Positions 27,848 through 36,040 are shown, numbered from the stretch's first letter. The stretch: DNA of 36,040 nt from Thermoflexales bacterium (GCA_014360895.1 JACIWQ010000023.1:1-36040); one strand, 5' to 3'. Numbers and translations: made by a program. The notes: generated from the letters alone by a model not told the origin.

Positions 27848-27892
27848 TACAGGCTGTGAGCCTGCAAAATGCAAGCTAGCGGCCTGCACTAC
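27844..27892. repeat. Palindromic element GTAGTACAGGC...GCCTGCACTAC overlapping the methyltransferase stop codon
   Basis: Outer arms complementary with one mismatch/wobble; inner AGCCTGCA/TGCAAGCT arms also pair. Shares the GTAGTRCAGG start with the element at 18662. Confidence 0.75.
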
Positions 27893-28009
27893 ACTGAACA
27901 GGCCATAGACTTTATCGGGAATAGCGCCAAGTGGCGCAGCACTATCTTCCACATAGCGAAAGTCTGCGCTCGTCCGCGTTCATCCGCGTCCTATTTCCGA
28001 TGAAGTTTC

Positions 28010-29047
28010 ATGCCGCCCGATGATTCGTCTCCTTCTGTCCGTCCTGCTTTGTTGCAGGAGCCTATCGGCGACCCCGTGGCCGGGCGGGTGCGCTGCCGGA
28101 CCTGTGAGCGGTGTTGCGTGCTCCGGCCCGGCGAGACGGGTTGGTGCCGTACGCGCCGGAACCGGGACGGCATCCTGGTCACCCTCATCTACGGCGTCGT
28201 CTCCTCCCTTTCGGCCAATCCAATAGAGAAAAAGCCCCTCTACCATTTCTACCCCGGCACGGTGGCGCTGACCTCCGGCTCCTGGTCCTGCAATTTCGCC
28301 TGTCCCTGGTGCCAGAACTGGGAAATCTCCAAACGTCCGCCGGATGGAGGGGAATTCTATTCGCCGGAGGCCTTCGTGGCGGAGGCGGTCCGGCATCGTT
28401 GTCGGGGGACCTCTATCAGTTTCAACGAACCGACTCTCAGCCTGGAGTGGGCGCTGGACGTGTTCCGATTGGCCCGCCGGTCCGGACTCTACAACACCTT
28501 CGTCACCAACGGGTACATGACCGAAGAGGCGCTGGTGCTTCTGGTGGAGGCGGGGCTGGACGGGATGAACGTGGACGTCAAAGGGGACGCCCGCGCGGTG
28601 CAGACGTACTGCCGGGCGGATGTGGAGGTGGTCTGGCGCAACCTGCGGCGGGCGCGGGAAATGGGGGTCTGGGTGGAGGTGACGACGCTGGTCATCCCCG
28701 GTGTCAACGATGAGCGCGGGGTTCTGGCGGAAATTGCCGCCCGTATTGCCGGAGACCTGGGTCCCGATACCCCCTGGCACCTGACCCGGTACTATCCGGC
28801 ATATCGCTTCACCGCTCCGCCGACTCCGGTGGAGGTGCTGGAACAGGCGCACCGCGATGCGCTGGCCGCCGGGCTGCGCTACGTCTATATCGGCAACGTC
28901 CCCGGCCATCCGGCCGAGAACACGTATTGCCCGTCCTGTGGGGAGGCAGTGATTCGCCGCTGGGGATTGTGGCGGGTTGAAGACCGGTTACGGGAAGGGC
29001 GCTGCCCGGCCTGCGGCGCGCCGGTGGCGGGCCGGTGGGACGACTGA
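28010..29047 (+). CDS. AmmeMemoRadiSam-type radical SAM protein
   Basis: WSCNFACPWCQNWEISK (CxxxCxxC), ISFNEPTLSLEWALDVFRLAR, YNTFVTNGYMTEEAL, GMNVDVKGD, PWHLTRYYPAYRFT, YCPSCGEAVIRR. Confidence 0.9.
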   Translation: MPPDDSSPSVRPALLQEPIGDPVAGRVRCRTCERCCVLRPGETGWCRTRRNRDGILVTLIYGVVSSLSANPIEKKPLYHFYPGTVALTSGSWSCNFACPWCQNWEISKRPPDGGEFYSPEAFVAEAVRHRCRGTSISFNEPTLSLEWALDVFRLARRSGLYNTFVTNGYMTEEALVLLVEAGLDGMNVDVKGDARAVQTYCRADVEVVWRNLRRAREMGVWVEVTTLVIPGVNDERGVLAEIAARIAGDLGPDTPWHLTRYYPAYRFTAPPTPVEVLEQAHRDALAAGLRYVYIGNVPGHPAENTYCPSCGEAVIRRWGLWRVEDRLREGRCPACGAPVAGRWDD

Positions 29048-29539
29048 TTATCCGATAACTGCCAGTACCTCTCCCTGGCCGACCTCCCGGCCAGGCACGG
29101 CGCAGAGGGATTGGACGACGCCGTCTCGCGGTGCCCGCAGTTCCATATGCATCTTCATAGACTCCAGCACTGCCACGACGTCTCCCGCCCGCACCGGTTG
29201 GCCCTCTGCGACGCACAGTTCCACCAGGAGCCCCGGCAGGGGGGCCCGGACCTCGCAGGAGCCCGCCGGCGCCGGGCAGGCCCCTGTCTCCGCCGGAGTC
29301 GCCCTGGGTGCCTCCACCGCGGTCCGGTAGGCCCGTCCGGCGACGGTGACCCGGTAGGCTTCTCCTGTCTCCCCCTCCACCGCCGCCTCGTAGGAGCGCC
29401 CGTCCAGCAACAGGGAGAGGAAAGGCCCCTCCAACCCCTCCAGGTCCGCCGAAACCGGCCGGCCGTCCACCCAGACCGTCCCGTCGGGCCGGACCTCAAT
29501 CTCAAAGCGACGACCTTCTACTTCAACCCGGTATTTCAT
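29048..29539 (-). CDS. Biotin/lipoyl attachment (biotin carboxyl carrier-like) protein
   Basis: Translation from ATG at 29539: MKYRVEVEGRRFEIEVRPDGTVWVDGRPV...PLPGLLVELCVAEGQPVRAGDVVAVLESMKMHMELRAPRDGVV. The ORF-track start (29608) reads through repeat DNA. Confidence 0.9.
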   Translation of the reverse strand: MKYRVEVEGRRFEIEVRPDGTVWVDGRPVSADLEGLEGPFLSLLLDGRSYEAAVEGETGEAYRVTVAGRAYRTAVEAPRATPAETGACPAPAGSCEVRAPLPGLLVELCVAEGQPVRAGDVVAVLESMKMHMELRAPRDGVVQSLCAVPGREVGQGEVLAVIG

Positions 29540-29544
29540 GACAG

Positions 29545-29668
29545 CGTGAAACGTGAGGCGTGAGGCGTGAAACGTGAAACGTGAAACGTGAAACGTGAAG
29601 CATAGCATTCACGTTTCACTTTTTACGTTTCACTTTTCACTTTTCACTTTTCACTTTTCACTCTTCAC
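29545..29668. repeat. Heptad repeat with inverted arms: GTGAAAC / GTGAGGC units then TTTTCAC units
   Basis: gtgaaacgtgaggcgtgaggcgtgaaacgtgaaac...ttcacgtttcactttttacgtttcacttttcacttttcac; contains the accC stop codon (complement of TCA 29665-29667). Confidence 0.93.
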
Positions 29669-31146
29669 GTGACCATTTGCTCCCACCGCCCCAGGAGCCG
29701 CCAGCGGCTGGGAGTTTCCTCCCGACAGCTCCCGGCCCGACGGCGCCAGTCGGCCAGGACGGCGGTCAGCGCGGCCGCCAGGACTTCGTCGTCCTCCGGG
29801 GGGGGTGGGGTGATGGGCTCCTCCTCCAGAAAGCGGGTGTGGACCTGGCCCCCGAAGAAGCGGGGACTGTCCAGAAGCGCCCGGTGCAGGTCCAGGTTGG
29901 TCGTCACACCCACAATCTGGTACTCGTCCAGCGCCCGGCGCATCCGGACAATGGCCACCCCGCGCGTCTCGCCCCAGGCGATCAGTTTCGCCAGCAGCGA
30001 GTCGTAGTAGGGGGTGACGGTCATCCCCTCACAGATGCCGCTATCCACCCGCACCCCCGGCCCGCCCGGCTCCCGCAGCCGGAGGATACGCCCGGTGGAC
30101 GGGGCGAAATCCCGCGCCGGGTCCTCGGCCAGGATGCGGCACTCTATGGCCCAGCCGCGCGGCTGGATGTCCCACTGGCGGTAGCGGAGTTCCCGTCCAG
30201 CGGCGATGCGCAGTTGCTCCTTGACGATGTCCACTCCGGTGACGGCCTCGGTGACGGTGTGCTCTACCTGCAGGCGGGGGTTGACCTCAATGAAGTAGAA
30301 CCGGCCGTCCGGGGCCAGGAGAAACTCCACCGTTCCGGCGCCCACGTAGCGGACGGCCCGCATCAGGAGGACGGCGGCCCGGCAGAGCCGCTTGCGCAGG
30401 TCCGGCGTCAGGGCGCGGGAGGGGGCCTCCTCCACCAGTTTCTGATGGCGCCGCTGGATGGAGCATTCCCGTTCCCCCAGGTGGACCACGTGGCCTCGGC
30501 CGTCGGCGAGAATCTGGACCTCAATATGGCGGGCCTGCTCCACCTGCCGCTCCAGGTAGAGGGCGTCGTCGCCGAAAGCGGACTTCGCCTCCTGGCGGGC
30601 CAGGGGGATCGCGGCCTCCAGTTCCTCCCGTGACCGGGCAACCCGGATCCCCTTCCCGCCCCCTCCGGCGGCGGCTTTGAGCATCACCGGATACCCGATG
30701 CGGTCTGCTGCCAGAAGGAGTGCCCGGTCGTCCAGTGCCTGCTCCGTCCCCGGCAGGACGGGGATGCCCAGCCGCCGGGCGACCCGCCGTGCGGCGACCT
30801 TATCCCCCATCAGTTCCAGCGTCTCCGGCCGGGGGCCGACGAAGACCAAGCCGGCCTCCGCGCAAGCGCGGGCAAAGGCCGCCGATTCGGCCAGAAAACC
30901 ATAGCCGGGGTGGACGGCCTGCGCGCCGGCCTCCTGTGCCGCCTCTATGATGCGGTCGGCGCGCAGATAACTCTCCCGCGCCGGCGGCGGGCCGATGCAG
31001 TAGGCCTCGTCGGCGTAGCGGACGTGCAGGGAATCCCGGTCCGCCTCGGAGTAGACGGCGACCGTCTCCAGCCCCAGTTCCCGGCACGTCCGCAGCACCC
31101 GGACGGCAATTTCTCCCCGATTGGCGACAAGGACTTTGCGGATCAT
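29665..31146 (-). CDS. accC: Biotin carboxylase (acetyl/propionyl-CoA or pyruvate carboxylase subunit A)
   Basis: MIRKVLVANRGEIAVRVLRTCRELGLETVAVYSEADRDSLHVRYADEA, MLKAAAGGGGKGIRV, ERECSIQRRHQKLVEEAPS, EVNPRLQVEHTVTEAVTGVDIV. Confidence 0.94.
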   Translation of the reverse strand: MIRKVLVANRGEIAVRVLRTCRELGLETVAVYSEADRDSLHVRYADEAYCIGPPPARESYLRADRIIEAAQEAGAQAVHPGYGFLAESAAFARACAEAGLVFVGPRPETLELMGDKVAARRVARRLGIPVLPGTEQALDDRALLLAADRIGYPVMLKAAAGGGGKGIRVARSREELEAAIPLARQEAKSAFGDDALYLERQVEQARHIEVQILADGRGHVVHLGERECSIQRRHQKLVEEAPSRALTPDLRKRLCRAAVLLMRAVRYVGAGTVEFLLAPDGRFYFIEVNPRLQVEHTVTEAVTGVDIVKEQLRIAAGRELRYRQWDIQPRGWAIECRILAEDPARDFAPSTGRILRLREPGGPGVRVDSGICEGMTVTPYYDSLLAKLIAWGETRGVAIVRMRRALDEYQIVGVTTNLDLHRALLDSPRFFGGQVHTRFLEEEPITPPPPEDDEVLAAALTAVLADWRRRAGSCREETPSRWRLLGRWEQMVT

Positions 31147-31502
31147 GCCTTATTGTGTGTTCCGTATGAGGGTAGAATTTTCATCCCGGCTCTTACACAA
31201 GAAGTAACACCGGAGAACGAGGAACGGTTCGCTGGACTTTGTCTCAGCGTTGCAACAACCGCTGGGGGCTCTAACCTCATTTTTGTCCAGCCGTTCCAGG
31301 CTGGGGCCGGGCGCTGGACGCCGGTAACCGTATCATTCCGGGGACACAGGGGGTAGGCAAAAAGGGGGTTGAAGCTCCGTAAAAGGGGGATAAAAGCGGC
31401 CATCGTCTGCCCATAATGAATTTGAGCCAACCAGCGGAAAGCATTATGTGGCCCCTCCAGGTGGCCGATATCCCTAACTCGTGACGGTCCCGGCACCGAG
31501 AT

Positions 31503-31531
31503 TTGACGGAAGGGGTGTTTAATGGTATAAT
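31503..31531 (+). promoter_or_regulatory. Strong sigma70-type promoter: TTGACG - 17 bp - TATAAT with extended -10 (TGG)
   Basis: TTGACG 31503-31508, spacer 31509-31525 (17 bp), TATAAT 31526-31531 preceded by TGG; 60 bp upstream of the RHS ATG with GAAGGAGG between. Confidence 0.8.
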
Positions 31532-31591
31532 TATAAATGCAAGCCAATTATGCTCACGTTCACTTGTCATTGTGAGGAAGGAGGTCTTGTG

Positions 31592-34500
31592 ATGTCTGAA
31601 GTCTCCCCCCGCCGCGCATGGCTTCTTTACTCCGGTGTGATTGCTCTTCTCTGGCTGATTCTTCTTCTGACTTTGCTGACCGATGGCCATTCTGTGTCAG
31701 CGCGCGTGGCCTCTGTTCCTTCCATTTCCTCAGTTACCTCTTGTGCATATCGCTTTGATAACTGGTTGTTTGGCTCATCTTATGGCTGCATGAGATATGG
31801 TACTTGCCCGCCAACAGTTGAATTTGGCGGCCCGGCTCCCCTCTCGTCAACCACTTATCTTTCAGCGGGTACCCCTATTTCCGTGTCCGTCTATCTGGCA
31901 GCGCCCTCCGGCTATGTAAGGGTTGCCCATTACAGTCTGGACTCTTACTATAGGTTCTCCCAGGACTGGTTTTCGGACCCTGCTGTGACCGTCACTGTCA
32001 TCGCTTATTATACTTTGACTTCGTATTGTAATACCTCAAATAACTGTGGGGACACGCTATTAGAGGTGAAAGGTTGGTCTAGCGCCTTTAACGTTGCCTG
32101 GAAAGTTTCCTGGTTAGCCCGCCAAGGAGGAACCACCTCTGGTACTTTTATCACGACGACGGCCAATCTTCACAGCCTGAGTTTCCGCTGGACCGCAGGT
32201 TCCGGTTGCAATTTGGGAGGTCTCGGCGAGAGATGTGGTGGATTTGAATCTTCCGTTCGCATCTTTGTGATCCCTGCCTGTATTCCCTCTCCCCCCTCAG
32301 TCCCTACGCCGACTCCGAGTCCTACTCCGACGCCGGGCCCCCCAATTACCAGTATACTTCCTTCCGATCAGGTCTTTGCCCCCTGTGAGTGCCCATTTGG
32401 CTGTGCCACGGCGAACCAGAACTGGGCTGGCGGTCCCATCAACACCCGCACCGGCAACTACCACTACAGCCGCCAGGATTTCTCCATCCCTGCGCTGGGG
32501 CAACCTCTGCGCTTTGAACGCAGTTACAATGCTCAGGCCACCGGTCTGTACACGATGCCCTTGGGGCCGGGGTGGACCCATAATTACGATATGGATCTGA
32601 CATTTCCCGGTGACCCCGGTGGCGAGCCGGGCACCATCATCGTCAAGGGCTGCCACGGCTCACGCTTCCGCTTCCGGGACAATGGGGATGGGACGTACAC
32701 GGCCTGGCCGGGCGTGTGGGCGACACTCACGCGCACGCTGACCGCGCCGTACACCTACACACTCACCGGCGTGGATCAGTCCACTTACGTCTTCGACGAC
32801 GCGGGACGCCTGACCGAGGTCCGCAGCCCGCAGGGGCCGGCGCTCACCCTCTCGTATGACGAGGGACGCCTAGTACGCGTCGCCGACGCGACGGGCCTGC
32901 GCTACCTCGACTTTTCCTACGACGCGCAAGGCCGCCTCGTGGAGGTACGCGATCCCATCGCGCGCACCGTGCAATATGGCTACGACGCCAACGGCGACCT
33001 GACGGTGGTGACTGACACACGCGGCCTGGCCTGGACATATACCTACACCGGCACGCATCTTCTGTACGATGTGCACGACCCGCTGGGGAACGTTGTGGAA
33101 CGTACTGACTATGATGCCCAGGGCCGTGCGGTGCGCCAGTGGCAGGGCGACCTCTCGACGCCGCCGCTACAGATCGAGTACGGCCCAACGGGCATTGTGA
33201 CCATTACCGATCCAGCGGGAAACGTAACGGTGGACGGTTACAGCAGTCATGGTGTGCTTGCCACCCAGAGTGATGCTGTCGGCACCTCCTCGCGTACCTA
33301 CGACGCCCACTTCAACTGGACTTCGACGACCGATGCGCTGGGCCGCACGACCGGCTACACGTTCAACGCGATGGGCCAACCGGAACAGGTCACCGATGCG
33401 CTGGGAAACACCACCCGTATGGCCTACGACAGTCTCAATCACCTGACGGTCGTGACCGACGCACTGGGGCGCACGACCCACTATGAGTACGACGGCAACC
33501 TCCTGATCGCCACCACCGATGCTCTGGGTGGGAGGGTGGTCAACACCTACGACGATCGCGGTCTCCTTGTCCAAGTGGTGGACCACGGTGTCACGACGAC
33601 CTATGGCTACGATGCCTGGGGCCAGCGGGTTGTCGTCACCGACGCGCTGGGAAACGTCACCCGCTACGGCTACGATGCGGTGGGGCGGCTTATTACTACC
33701 ACCGATGCCCTGGGACAGGTCACCCTCAACGAGTATGACGCCGCCGACCACCTCGTCCGCACGGTCCGCAACTATCTGCCCAGCTACCCGCAGAACTATC
33801 TGGAGACGTACAACCTGGTCACCGAGTACGAATACGACGCGGCCGGGCGGCAGGTGGCGATGACCGACACCCTGGGTTTCGTTACCCGCTCCGAGTATGA
33901 CGGGGCCGGTCGCCTCATCCGCACCATCCGCAACTATCTGCCCGGCTACCCGCAGAATTACCTCAACACCTACAACCTGATCACCGAATACGGCTACGAC
34001 GAGGCCGGTCGCCAGGTCGTGGTGACCGACACGCTGGGGAACGCCACCTACACCGAGTACGACGAACTGGGCCGGGTGAAGCGGGTCTGGCAGAACTATC
34101 TCCCGGGCTACCCCCAGAACTACCTGGATACCTATAACCGGGTCACCGAGTACGGCTATGACGCCGTGGACAACCAGATTCTGGTCACCGATACCCTGGG
34201 GAACGTCACCTACACCGAATACGATGAACTGAATCGCGTCCAGCGGGTTTGGCAGAACTATTTGCCTGGATACCCGCGGAACTATCTGAACGAGTACAAC
34301 CTGGTCACCGAATATGAGTACGACGCCGTCGGCAACCAGATCCGGGTTACGGATCCCGCCTCCCGGGTCACGTTCTACGAATACGACGCGCTCCATCGCC
34401 CGGTCACCGTCACCACCAACTATGTGGACGGCGTCTACGATCCGGCGAGGCCCGATGAGGACCTGATCCGGGTGACGACTTACGACGCCGCCGGCCGGGT

Positions 34501-36040
34501 GCAACGGGTTACGGATTCCGCATCACGGATCACGGATTACGTATACGATGCGCTGGGCCGCCAGGTGGCCGTCATCCAGAACTATGAGGACGGGGTCTAT
34601 GAGCCCGACGAGCCCGACCGGGACCTGCGGACGGAGACGGAGTACGACGCGCTGGGACGGGTGAGCAGGAAGCGGGATGCCGGGGGTAACGTCACGACGT
34701 ACGAATACGATGCGGCGGGACGGCTGATTACCACGACGGATGCCCTCTCGGGGACGACCGTGACCCGTTACGACGCGCTGGGGCGGCGGGTGGCCCAGAC
34801 CGACCCGCTGGGTCACACCACCGTCTACACGTATGATGCCGCCGGGCGGTTGATTGCCCAGGCCGACCCGCTGGGGAACGTCACGCAATATGCCTACGAC
34901 GCGCTGGGGCGGCGGACGGTGGTGACCGACGCCGACGGCGTGGCGGTCCACTTTTCCTATGACGCATTGGGCCGCCTGGTGGCGACCTGCGACGGGCTGG
35001 GGAACTGCACGCGGTACGGCTACGACGTGCTGGGCAACCGCACGGTGATGACGGACGCCAACGGCGTTGTCACGAAGTACGAGTACGACCGGATGGGGCG
35101 GCTGGTGGCGGTGGTGGAGAACTGGCGGCCTGGTGAGCTTGCCGACTACCAGACCAACGTCCGCACCGAATACGGCTACGATGCGCTGGGGAACCTGGTC
35201 GTCATCACCGATGCGCTGGGGCACACGACGGTCTACACGTATGACCTGGCGGGGCGGCGGGTGGCGGAGGCGGACCCGCTGGGGAACGTCACCCGCTACG
35301 TCTACGATGCGCTGGGGCGGCGGGTGGGCGAGGTCTACCCGGACGAGTCCGGCCCGATTACCGTGACGACGGTCTACAATGCGCTGGGCTGGCCGACGCG
35401 GATGGAGTACCCGGCGGTGGGGGAGGTGCCCGGGTTCACCGTGGAGATTGCCTACGATGGGCTGGGTCACCGGACGGCGGTGACGGATGCGGTGGGGACG
35501 ACGACGTACCATTACGATGCGCTGTACCAGCCGTTGGGGATCGCGGTGCCCACGGGCCAGGCGCAGTATCGGTACGATGCGGCGGGGCGGCGGACGCACC
35601 TGGTCTATCCGAGCGGGGAGGTGGTCACCTACACTCACGATGCGGCGGGACGGCTGGTGCGGGTGGAGGACTGGACGGGCGGCACGACGGTCTACACCTA
35701 TACGGCGGCGGGGCGGCTGAGCGGGGTTCGGCTGCCCAACGGGGTCACCACGCGGTACGGGTATGATGGGGCGGGGCGGCTGGTGTGGATAGAGCATCGG
35801 GATGGCGGGGGTGCGTTGCTGGCGCGGTACGAATACGAGTTGGACGGGGTGGGGAACCGGGTGCGGGTGACGGAGATGCTGCGGCTGCCGGCGACGCCGA
35901 CACCCACGCCGACGCCAACGAATACACCGACGCCGACGGCCACGCCCACCCTGACGCCGACGCCGACGGCAACGCCGACGCACACGCACACCCCGACGCC
36001 GACCCCGACACCCACGCCGACGCCGACGCCGACACCGACG
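31592..36040 (+). CDS. Secreted RHS/YD-repeat protein with DUF6531-like domain (3' truncated by window end)
   Basis: One uninterrupted frame of 1483 codons: signal-like WLLYSGVIALLWLILLLTLL, TP-rich linker, NWAGGPINTRTGNYHYSRQDFSIPALGQPLRFERSYNAQ, then many xxYxYDaxGRlxxvtDalGn repeats and a terminal (TP)n tract. GAAGGAGG at 31577-31584. Confidence 0.93.
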   Translation, partial: MSEVSPRRAWLLYSGVIALLWLILLLTLLTDGHSVSARVASVPSISSVTSCAYRFDNWLFGSSYGCMRYGTCPPTVEFGGPAPLSSTTYLSAGTPISVSVYLAAPSGYVRVAHYSLDSYYRFSQDWFSDPAVTVTVIAYYTLTSYCNTSNNCGDTLLEVKGWSSAFNVAWKVSWLARQGGTTSGTFITTTANLHSLSFRWTAGSGCNLGGLGERCGGFESSVRIFVIPACIPSPPSVPTPTPSPTPTPGPPITSILPSDQVFAPCECPFGCATANQNWAGGPINTRTGNYHYSRQDFSIPALGQPLRFERSYNAQATGLYTMPLGPGWTHNYDMDLTFPGDPGGEPGTIIVKGCHGSRFRFRDNGDGTYTAWPGVWATLTRTLTAPYTYTLTGVDQSTYVFDDAGRLTEVRSPQGPALTLSYDEGRLVRVADATGLRYLDFSYDAQGRLVEVRDPIARTVQYGYDANGDLTVVTDTRGLAWTYTYTGTHLLYDVHDPLGNVVERTDYDAQGRAVRQWQGDLSTPPLQIEYGPTGIVTITDPAGNVTVDGYSSHGVLATQSDAVGTSSRTYDAHFNWTSTTDALGRTTGYTFNAMGQPEQVTDALGNTTRMAYDSLNHLTVVTDALGRTTHYEYDGNLLIATTDALGGRVVNTYDDRGLLVQVVDHGVTTTYGYDAWGQRVVVTDALGNVTRYGYDAVGRLITTTDALGQVTLNEYDAADHLVRTVRNYLPSYPQNYLETYNLVTEYEYDAAGRQVAMTDTLGFVTRSEYDGAGRLIRTIRNYLPGYPQNYLNTYNLITEYGYDEAGRQVVVTDTLGNATYTEYDELGRVKRVWQNYLPGYPQNYLDTYNRVTEYGYDAVDNQILVTDTLGNVTYTEYDELNRVQRVWQNYLPGYPRNYLNEYNLVTEYEYDAVGNQIRVTDPASRVTFYEYDALHRPVTVTTNYVDGVYDPARPDEDLIRVTTYDAAGRVQRVTDSASRITDYVYDALGRQVAVIQNYEDGVYEPDEPDRDLRTETEYDALGRVSRKRDAGGNVTTYEYDAAGRLITTTDALSGTTVTRYDALGRRVAQTDPLGHTTVYTYDAAGRLIAQADPLGNVTQYAYDALGRRTVVTDADGVAVHFSYDALGRLVATCDGLGNCTRYGYDVLGNRTVMTDANGVVTKYEYDRMGRLVAVVENWRPGELADYQTNVRTEYGYDALGNLVVITDALGHTTVYTYDLAGRRVAEADPLGNVTRYVYDALGRRVGEVYPDESGPITVTTVYNALGWPTRMEYPAVGEVPGFTVEIAYDGLGHRTAVTDAVGTTTYHYDALYQPLGIAVPTGQAQYRYDAAGRRTHLVYPSGEVVTYTHDAAGRLVRVEDWTGGTTVYTYTAAGRLSGVRLPNGVTTRYGYDGAGRLVWIEHRDGGGALLARYEYELDGVGNRVRVTEMLRLPATPTPTPTPTNTPTPTATPTLTPTPTATPTHTHTPTPTPTPTPTPTPTPT

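Noticed and set aside
29540-29608. N-terminal extension MLCFTFHVSRFTFHASRLTFHAV of the BCCP ORF
   Set aside because: Encoded by the GTGAAAC heptad repeat; the natural start is ATG at 29539.
31143-31547. 134-aa minus-strand ORF upstream of accC
   Set aside because: No recognisable domain; overlaps the RHS promoter region and the accC start, so likely spurious.
33167-34504. 445-aa minus-strand ORF with periodic GVVxVxGDQVVxxQxVLRVAGQIV-like peptide
   Set aside because: Exact antisense of the RHS YD repeats; periodicity is inherited from the sense strand.
34523-35989. 488-aa minus-strand Arg/Pro/His-rich ORF
   Set aside because: Antisense shadow of the RHS gene and TP linker; no recognisable domain.

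Overview
This 36 kb GC-rich window is dense with genes and looks like Chloroflexota (Anaerolineae-like) chromosome; the taxon is inferred from gene content, secreted 'VYLPLV'-type motifs and repeat style, and was not tested. Plus strand, in order: recG (5' end probably outside the window), coaD, a coiled-coil DivIVA/ATP-synthase-E-like protein, an SbcD-like nuclease, DUF3343, a fused SHMT-GcvT protein, a secreted protein, a 4Fe-4S ferredoxin with a tungsten aldehyde:ferredoxin oxidoreductase, two tandem paralogous lipoproteins, a VanW/peptidoglycan-binding protein, a HAS-barrel protein, RtcA overlapping RNase Z, a four-subunit 2-oxoacid:ferredoxin oxidoreductase operon interrupted by a small-protein/nucleotidyltransferase pair, a translationally coupled triad (CrtC/DUF7064-like protein plus a rifampin-phosphotransferase/PEP-synthase-like enzyme split over two genes), a DUF2142-type membrane protein, a FlK-like thioesterase, a methyltransferase and an AmmeMemoRadiSam-type radical SAM enzyme. 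Minus strand: a biotinyl carrier protein and biotin carboxylase. The window ends inside a large secreted RHS/YD-repeat protein (31592 to beyond 36040) that the ORF track misses because it has no stop in the window. The most interesting signals are the split RPH-like triad, the SHMT-GcvT fusion with a possible cryptic third domain, the RtcA-RNase Z coupling with a perfect 16-bp leader hairpin, and a recurring arrangement in which short-period repeats or palindromes sit on or next to upstream stop codons.
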